From assembly GCA_001662425.1 (NCBI GenBank), contig BDDC01002835.1, forward strand, positions 1 through 10,181: a stretch of DNA of 10,181 nt. The letters run 5' to 3'. Positions within the stretch are counted from its first letter, which is position 1. Every line of letters begins with the position of its first letter. Positions 9,501 to 10,181 of the stretch are shown in pieces. The notes under the pieces are model-generated. The model was not told where the DNA came from. It did not search any database and saw only the letters and a list, made by a program, of their open reading frames with translations. A program made the position numbers and the translations under genes. This stretch comes from Chlamydomonas sphaeroides (taxonomy: Eukaryota; Chlorophyta; Chlorophyceae; Chlamydomonadales; Chlamydomonadaceae).

Positions 9501-9928
9501 CCAGGGGCAGGGGGCCAGGGACCAGGGGTAGGGACCAGGGGCAGGGGGTTAGGGACCAGGGGCAGGGACCAGGGACCAGGGGCAGGGACCAGGGACCAGG
9601 GGCAGGGACCAGGGGCAGGGGGCCAGGGACCAGGGGCAGGGGGTCAGGGACCAGGGGCAGGGGGCCAGGGACCAGGGGCAGGGGGCCAGGGACCAGGGGC
9701 CGGGACCAGGGGCAGGGGGCCAGGGACCAGGGGCAGGGCCCCAGGGACCAGGGGGCAGGGGGCCGGCAGGGGGCCAGGTGGGCACGGGCTGGAACGCTGG
9801 CAGATTAGCACGCAGGCCATTCGCGTCATCACATACACATATCTTTCTGCTGGTTGCGATGTCTCACTTGTCGGCCGCTGCGTCCTGGCCGCGGCCGGTG
9901 CATGCAGGTGCCGTACATGGCCCCCGAG
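506..9928 (+). CDS. Receptor-like Ser/Thr protein kinase, 22 exons in window, 3' end missing
   Basis: Model: join(506-567, 1356-1611, 2788-2868, 2983-3019, 3314-3370, 3697-3722, 4019-4122, 4397-4476, 4688-4760, 4985-5013, 5279-5521, 5936-6357, 6600-6744, 6905-7002, 7319-7372, 7657-7788, 7992-8048, 8164-8319, 8496-8570, 8734-8790, 9128-9190, 9908-9928 onward). It yields 776 residues with no stop. Order: signal peptide 1-29; Val/Leu-rich beta-helix-like ectodomain 33-173; six-Cys module 200-270; Pro/Ala stalk; transmembrane helix 340-364; low-complexity juxtamembrane 366-571; kinase from about 580. Seen kinase motifs: GKGGCSVV loop, Lys608 (VAVK), alpha-C Glu634, HRDLKPGN with Asp727 and Asn732, DFG at 749, GTVPYMAPE. 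HRDLKPxN points to Ser/Thr specificity, and the overall look is TKL-like. Ligand and substrate are unknown. The ectodomain resembles those of the large volvocine kinase family, from memory, not searched. Subdomains IX-XI lie beyond the window. Confidence 0.88.
568..1355 (+). other. Intron 1 (788 nt)
   Basis: Donor GTATGC and acceptor CCCGCAG preceded by a pyrimidine-rich stretch. It holds an 11-copy 13-bp tandem repeat (735-879) and a very GC-rich stretch (880-1250). Several long overlapping open frames occur on both strands here. They arise from GC richness and from the 13-bp unit cycling through all three frames, so I do not call them genes. Confidence 0.75.
735..879 (+). repeat. 13-bp minisatellite, about 11 copies, in intron 1
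   Basis: The unit CCTGGCGAGCCCT repeats head to tail, with TGGCGAG starting at 737, 750, 763, 776, 789, 802, 815, 828, 841, 854 and 867. The last copies differ: CCCT becomes CTCC from 815, and 854 reads TGGAGAG. Because 13 is not a multiple of 3, all frames stay open and translate to repeated PGEPSWRALLASP-like peptides, which I regard as fortuitous. Confidence 0.95.
1356..1611 (+). CDS. Exon 2: end of signal peptide and start of ectodomain
   Basis: Encodes residues 21-106. LLWGAAAA completes the signal peptide. GDGVTVTVHTGQELVAALL begins the mature ectodomain. RNFTIAG carries an N-glycosylation site (Asn84), and Cys64 is the lone cysteine of this part. The alternation of Val/Leu/Ile with Asn/Asp/Gly turns and the phrase 'rNFTIaG...LLhLt' resemble right-handed parallel beta-helix (pectin-lyase-like) proteins. 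The exon ends ARKK at phase 0 with donor GTCCGT, which is weaker than the others, so the 3' end is slightly uncertain. Confidence 0.8.
1612..2787 (+). other. Intron 2 (1,176 nt), repeat-rich
   Basis: The longest intron in the model. It holds the 26-bp repeat with G-box cores (1793-1889), a very G-rich stretch at about 1985-2115 with many GGG/GGGG runs on the coding strand, and three copies of the 8-mer GTACGGCA (2304, 2313, 2655). The acceptor at 2787 is CCCTCAG. An open frame at 2554-2787 continues straight into exon 3, so an exon 3 starting further upstream cannot be fully excluded. The junction LLHLTARKK-VVLADYVSLTIRD nevertheless reads naturally. Confidence 0.65.
1793..1889 (+). repeat. 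26-bp tandem repeat, about 3.5 copies, each junction a CCACGTGG G-box
   Basis: Full copies start at 1801, 1827 and 1853, with a partial copy at 1879 and a degenerate piece before 1801. Each begins GTGGCTGCTGGG and ends GGCGGCCAC, so every junction creates the palindrome CCACGTGG (1823-1830, 1849-1856, 1875-1882). The copies appear identical, suggesting recent amplification. Confidence 0.95.
2788..2868 (+). CDS. Exon 3: ectodomain beta-helix-like segment
   Basis: Encodes residues 107-133, VVLADYVSLTIRDLVLDKYR then SADSGAR. It is bounded by acceptor CCCTCAG and donor GTAGGG, both phase 0. The 'VVLadyVSLTIrdLVL' pattern of alternating hydrophobics is what one rung of a beta-helix looks like, and it continues directly from LLHLTARKK of exon 2. 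Confidence 0.8.
2983..3019 (+). CDS. Exon 4: short ectodomain exon
   Basis: 37 nt encoding VPGFDILAPSPP plus the first base of Gly146. The acceptor is CCCGCAG and the donor is a strong GTAAGG at 3020. Ends in phase 1, matched by the two leading bases of exon 5. The short FDILAPSPPG phrase probably marks the turn between strands. Confidence 0.75.
3314..3370 (+). CDS. Exon 5: ectodomain strand; likely GC donor
   Basis: Acceptor CTCCCAG at 3313. Two bases complete Gly146, then TQGAFVVIAGGRLGYTVT. The 3' end is not certain. No good GT donor sits in the right phase. The sequence CTG|GCAAGT at 3371 matches the known GC-AG donor class (GCAAGT) and in phase 1 joins exon 6 to give TVT-DVCYTPMLQ. Alternatives are GTGCGC at 3395, which keeps the frame but adds eight residues and changes Asp to His, or GTCAGA at 3406 with exon 6 skipped. 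Confidence 0.6.
3371..3696 (+). other. Intron 5 (326 nt), probable GC-AG intron
   Basis: Begins GCAAGT and ends TTGCCATGCAG in the preferred model. I see no repeat or gene inside. Its boundaries depend on accepting exon 6. Confidence 0.45.
3697..3722 (+). CDS. Exon 6: 26-nt microexon encoding DVCYTPMLQ
   Basis: Lies between acceptor CCATGCAG and donor GTGGGC at 3723. With a leading G from exon 5 it reads Asp165-Val-Cys-Tyr-Thr-Pro-Met-Leu-Gln173 and ends in phase 0, as exon 7 needs. It adds Cys167, bringing the ectodomain cysteines after the signal peptide to eight, an even number. A 'DVC.P' phrase at this point is what I expect of related algal kinases, from memory, not searched. Confidence 0.55.
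4019..4122 (+). CDS. Exon 7: start of cysteine-rich membrane-proximal module
   Basis: Acceptor GCCGGCAG at 4018. Encodes VINNAAIKRPPGLAGSQNYT then LGVEERVSCVNDSS and two bases of Val208. It holds two N-glycosylation sequons (Asn191 in NYT, Asn204 in NDS) and Cys202. I chose donor GTGGGT at 4123 over the neighbouring GTGTGG (4121) and GTACAT (4127). Only 4123 leaves phase 2, which fits exon 8 and gives CVNDSSVLTNRCW. Confidence 0.8.
4123..4396 (+). other. Intron 7 (274 nt) with in-frame stop and TGTAA signal
   Basis: Donor GTGGGT and acceptor CTCCTCCAG. If retained, translation would continue to a TAA at 4187-4189. That stop lies inside TGTAA (4185-4189), the known volvocine poly(A) signal pentamer and the only plus-strand copy I noticed in the window. 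Confidence 0.6.
4397..4476 (+). CDS. Exon 8: cysteine-rich module
   Basis: One base completes Val208, then LTNRCWASAGWMEDYAYTGY and DPDPYTG. Acidic and aromatic with Cys213. The acceptor is TCCTCCAG and the donor is GTATGT at 4477 in phase 1. Only this frame gives a sensible, gap-free continuation of CVNDSS. The other open frame (SDKPLLGV...) does not fit either neighbour. Confidence 0.8.
4688..4760 (+). CDS. Exon 9: cysteine-rich module
   Basis: Acceptor CCCGACAG. Two bases complete Gly235, then SPVPNGYVIHCMKLSIVCRA and MIP, with Cys246 and Cys253. Ends GA in phase 2 before a strong GTAAGC donor at 4761. The alternation of hydrophobic residues around the two cysteines suggests paired beta-strands. 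Confidence 0.8.
4985..5013 (+). CDS. Exon 10: 29-nt exon, cysteine-rich module
   Basis: Acceptor CCACCGCAG at 4984 and donor GTACGT at 5014. Encodes Glu259 (split), DCLKSLSPI and the first base of Gly269. Cys261 pairs in sequence with Cys270 of the next exon (DCLKSLSPIGC). The frame stays open for some 170 codons past the donor, but that read-through leads to arginine- and alanine-rich junk and loses the match to the transmembrane exon. Confidence 0.75.
5014..5278 (+). other. Intron 10 (265 nt)
   Basis: GTACGT donor and a pyrimidine-rich acceptor (CTCCCCGCCGGCCTCCAG). The length is not a multiple of three, so retaining it shifts the frame even though no stop is met at once. I see no other feature inside. 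Confidence 0.7.
5279..5521 (+). CDS. Exon 11: last cysteine, Pro/Ala stalk, start of transmembrane helix
   Basis: Encodes residues 270-349 plus a split Gly350. It opens CMLVSMRLTALPPLVDWLS with Cys270, then a low-complexity Pro/Ala/Gly stalk with a sequon at Asn316 (NST), then RTTAIAVGCSVG, the outer half of the membrane span. The donor is GTGAGC at 5522 in phase 1. The nearby GTGGTG at 5519 is also phase 1 and would remove just one glycine. Confidence 0.85.
5522..5935 (+). other. Intron 11 (414 nt), splits the transmembrane helix
   Basis: GTGAGC donor and TGCCTCACCAG acceptor. It interrupts the membrane-span codons. No repeat or gene recognised. Open frames on both strands here look like GC-rich shadows. 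Confidence 0.7.
5936..6357 (+). CDS. Exon 12: inner half of transmembrane helix and juxtamembrane region
   Basis: Acceptor CTCACCAG. After completing Gly350 it encodes AALLVLVAAAGWALN (end of the span, residues 351-365), then six Arg (366-371) and QQQ. The Arg run fits a cytoplasmic stop-transfer signal, so the kinase faces the cytosol. The rest (to Lys490) is low-complexity, with a poly-Thr run (ACG codons, 6189-6206), poly-Ala, and Ser/Gly-rich stretches. Trinucleotide runs (CGC, CAG, ACG, GCG) encode these tracts. The donor is GTAAGG at 6358, phase 0. CAG|GTGAAG at 6352 is a weaker alternative. Confidence 0.85.
6600..6744 (+). CDS. Exon 13: juxtamembrane region (5' end uncertain)
   Basis: Encodes CELQPGPEPRSSAAATAASG, then GTLPATSSRRSCHSSV and ITTAALQLCSPSR. 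Ends phase 1 at GTATGG (6745). I prefer acceptor TTGCGCAG at 6599. Acceptor TTGCCTCCAG at 6500 has the better pyrimidine tract and is also in frame and open, which would add 33 residues (RSPPLPDYIRR...). Ser/Arg-rich content suits a regulatory, possibly phosphorylated linker, but this is inference. Confidence 0.6.
6905..7002 (+). CDS. Exon 14: juxtamembrane region before the kinase
   Basis: Acceptor CTGCTGTAG and donor GTACGT at 7003. Two bases complete an Asp, then TAAAGDKGGSGCDVVTNTTP and LRDDMVMWPKPL. Phase 1 in, phase 0 out, matching both neighbours. The acidic/hydrophobic RDDMVMWPKPL end leads straight into EEGETPDVVKLL of exon 15. Confidence 0.75.
7003..7318 (+). other. Intron 14 (316 nt)
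   Basis: GTACGT donor and CCGCTGCAG acceptor. It holds three copies of GTACGGCA (7024, 7063, 7079) within about 65 bp, set among TGTATGT and CATGC steps. Nothing codes here that I can support. Confidence 0.7.
7319..7372 (+). CDS. Exon 15: kinase N-terminal edge and first glycine of the loop
   Basis: 54 nt between acceptor CGCTGCAG and donor GTGAGC, phase 0 at both ends. Encodes EEGETPDVVKLLPTVLGK (residues 572-589). LLPTVLGKG is the beta-1 strand running into the glycine-rich ATP loop. Confidence 0.88.
7657..7788 (+). CDS. Exon 16: glycine loop, VAVK lysine, alpha-C start
   Basis: Acceptor CCCTGCAG and donor GTGCGT, phase 0. Encodes GGCSVVQEGLYKGQRVAVKL then NFTQSLEGDNEGWQMAQREL and LLIQ (590-633). 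With exon 15 it forms GKGGCSVV, the GxGxxxxV ATP loop. VAVK provides the ATP-anchoring Lys608. The loop has Cys-Ser where Ala/Ser-Phe-Gly is common. Confidence 0.92.
7992..8048 (+). CDS. Exon 17: alpha-C helix and beta-4
   Basis: 57 nt, acceptor ACGTGCAG, donor GTGCGT, phase 0. Encodes ELEVLGRCRHDNIVRVLAA (634-652). By alignment with the usual 'E-V-x-x-L-x-x-L-R-H-x-N-I-V' pattern, Glu634 should be the alpha-C glutamate that pairs with Lys608. Confidence 0.9.
8164..8319 (+). CDS. Exon 18: beta-5, hinge, alpha-D and polyglycine insert
   Basis: Acceptor CGCCCCCGCAG, donor GTACGT, phase 0. Encodes CLGPGRPFLVLELMDTSLER, LLYGEAAAP, 13 glycines (682-694), then LSGRLLPMRL. The FLVLELM strand gives Leu663 as the probable gatekeeper and ELM as the hinge. 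The glycine run, coded mostly by GGA, falls between alpha-D and alpha-E, a surface position where inserts are tolerated. Confidence 0.9.
8251..8289 (+). repeat. (GGA)n trinucleotide repeat coding 13 Gly in the kinase domain
   Basis: GGC GGC, then twelve-fold near-perfect repetition ending (GGA)10 GGG. It lies fully inside exon 18 and is in frame, so length changes by whole units would only lengthen or shorten the glycine linker. Confidence 0.95.
8496..8570 (+). CDS. Exon 19: alpha-E and HRDLK catalytic loop
   Basis: 75 nt, acceptor ATCCGCAG, donor GTATGC, phase 0. Encodes VLHIALEIAKGLEYMHPTII then HRDLK (705-729). The HRD aspartate is Asp727, the catalytic base, and Lys729 follows. HRDLK is typical of Ser/Thr kinases, not the HRDLRAA/AAR form of tyrosine kinases. 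Confidence 0.94.
8734..8790 (+). CDS. Exon 20: catalytic loop Asn and beta-7/beta-8
   Basis: 57 nt, acceptor CGCGGCAG, donor GTGAGG, phase 0. Encodes PGNVLINDPWGPKPAVKIS (730-748). It completes HRDLKPGNVLI with the metal-binding Asn732, and VKIS leads into DFG. Confidence 0.92.
8791..9127 (+). other. Intron 20 (337 nt)
   Basis: GTGAGG donor and CCGCTGCACAG acceptor. Contains one TGCCGTAC (8979) and close variants, within CTGCCTG/CTGCCGT repeats at 8920-8990. No gene seen. Confidence 0.75.
9128..9190 (+). CDS. Exon 21: DFG and activation segment
   Basis: 63 nt, acceptor CTGCACAG, donor GTGGGT, phase 0. Encodes DFGLSRLRESALVTKHPEAG and T (749-769). DFG supplies the magnesium-binding Asp749. 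Ser/Thr residues in the loop (Ser758, Thr762) are candidate activating sites. The final GT starts the GTxPYMAPE motif finished by exon 22. Confidence 0.93.
9191..9907 (+). other. Intron 21 (717 nt), mostly minisatellite
   Basis: GTGGGT donor and CATGCAG acceptor. About four fifths of its length is the G-rich tandem array 9204-9777. The remaining 130 bases before the acceptor are ordinary sequence with a pyrimidine-containing branch region. Confidence 0.85.
9204..9777 (+). repeat. G-rich minisatellite (ACCAGGGGCAGGG-type units)
   Basis: About 570 bp of irregular head-to-tail units. The core is ACCAGGGGCAGGG (13 bp), and longer forms insert GGCCAGGG or CCAGGG blocks to give a repeating 21-bp version in the second half. 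Nearly all G runs of 3-5 lie on the coding strand, separated by 2-4 bases, so the transcript could form G-quadruplexes. Open frames on both strands here (repeated QGPGTRDQG or PWSLAPCP peptides) are by-products of the repeat. Confidence 0.95.
9908..9928 (+). CDS. Exon 22: 21-nt microexon, VPYMAPE
   Basis: Between acceptor CATGCAG (9907) and donor GTGGGA (9929), phase 0 at both ends. It encodes the seven residues VPYMAPE (770-776) that complete GTVPYMAPE, the P+1 loop and APE motif of active kinases. It is the last exon visible, and the kinase C-lobe continues outside the window. Confidence 0.9.
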
Positions 9929-10114
9929 GTGGGATGGAGGCGTGAACGCCTTGGTGCAGGTTACATCAAAATTTGTACAATAGCGTCAACTGAGTTCATG
10001 TATCTTGGTTGACGCTCGGCGCCCGAGGCTACACCGCAATAACGAGTGATGCTCGATGCGGCCCCCATCCTGCTGCAATCCACCGCTCGCCGGAGCTAGC
10101 GGCGCCTTGCTTGA

Positions 10115-10181
<67 letters not shown>
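9929..10181 (+). other. Intron 22, 5' part (runs off the window)
   Basis: Starts with donor GTGGGA. No kinase motif (such as the expected subdomain IX 'D.YSFG..LWE') appears in any frame, so this is read as intron. It ends in the CCTG repeat. Confidence 0.65.
10115..10181 (+). repeat. (CCTG)n microsatellite, about 17 units to the window edge
   Basis: An uninterrupted CCTG/TGCC tetranucleotide tract of at least 67 bases starts at 10115 and reaches the last base. The true length is unknown. Confidence 0.97.

Noticed and set aside
9204..9777. Interstitial telomere or CRISPR array
   Set aside because: Units do not match TTTTAGGG (one chance TTAGGG occurs near 9548), and there are no unique spacers between fixed repeats.
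9063..9838. Repeat proteins from the minisatellite (QGPGTRDQG-like and PWSLAPCP-like)
   Set aside because: Frames stay open only because the units lack stops. The region is bounded by a matched donor and acceptor of the kinase gene.

Overview
The window looks like nuclear DNA of a chlamydomonadalean (volvocine-type) green alga. It is GC-rich, and the coding sequence is broken into many short exons with strong GT...AG junctions. Introns are stuffed with micro- and minisatellites, the protein is rich in Ala/Gly/Pro tracts, and one TGTAA poly(A)-type signal is present. The lineage call is inference from style, not from a database match.

Almost everything I can support belongs to ONE plus-strand gene, split into at least 22 exons between 506 and 9928 and continuing beyond the right edge. 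I built the model by matching donors, acceptors and codon phase by eye. It gives 2,328 coding nt, or 776 residues, with an open frame across all junctions. The product is a single-pass receptor-like protein kinase. It has a signal peptide (residues about 1-29), a Val/Leu-rich ectodomain resembling a right-handed beta-helix (about 33-173), a six-cysteine membrane-proximal module (about 200-270), a Pro/Ala stalk, a transmembrane helix (about 340-364) followed by six arginines, and a long low-complexity juxtamembrane region (about 366-571). A Ser/Thr (TKL-like) kinase domain follows, seen from the glycine loop to the PYMAPE motif (about 580-776). All expected catalytic residues are visible: VAVK, an alpha-C Glu, HRDLKPxN, DFG and GTxPYMAPE. 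The rest of the C-lobe lies outside the window.

Layout: 1-73 pyrimidine repeat; 74-505 upstream region with a TATA-like box and two short upstream ORFs; 506-5521 signal peptide and ectodomain exons; 5936-7002 transmembrane and juxtamembrane exons; 7319-9928 kinase exons; 9929-10181 start of an intron ending in a CCTG repeat that runs off the window. The introns carry four separate tandem repeats: 13 bp in intron 1, 26 bp with G-boxes in intron 2, a G-rich 0.57-kb minisatellite in intron 21 and CCTG in intron 22. A scattered 8-mer (GTACGGCA/TGCCGTAC) also recurs in several introns. I see no RNA gene, transposon, CRISPR array or second protein-coding gene.

Weakest points of the model: the 3' end of exon 5 (a GC donor is preferred), the 5' end of exon 13 (two in-frame acceptors), and possible unrecognised extra exons in the ectodomain.
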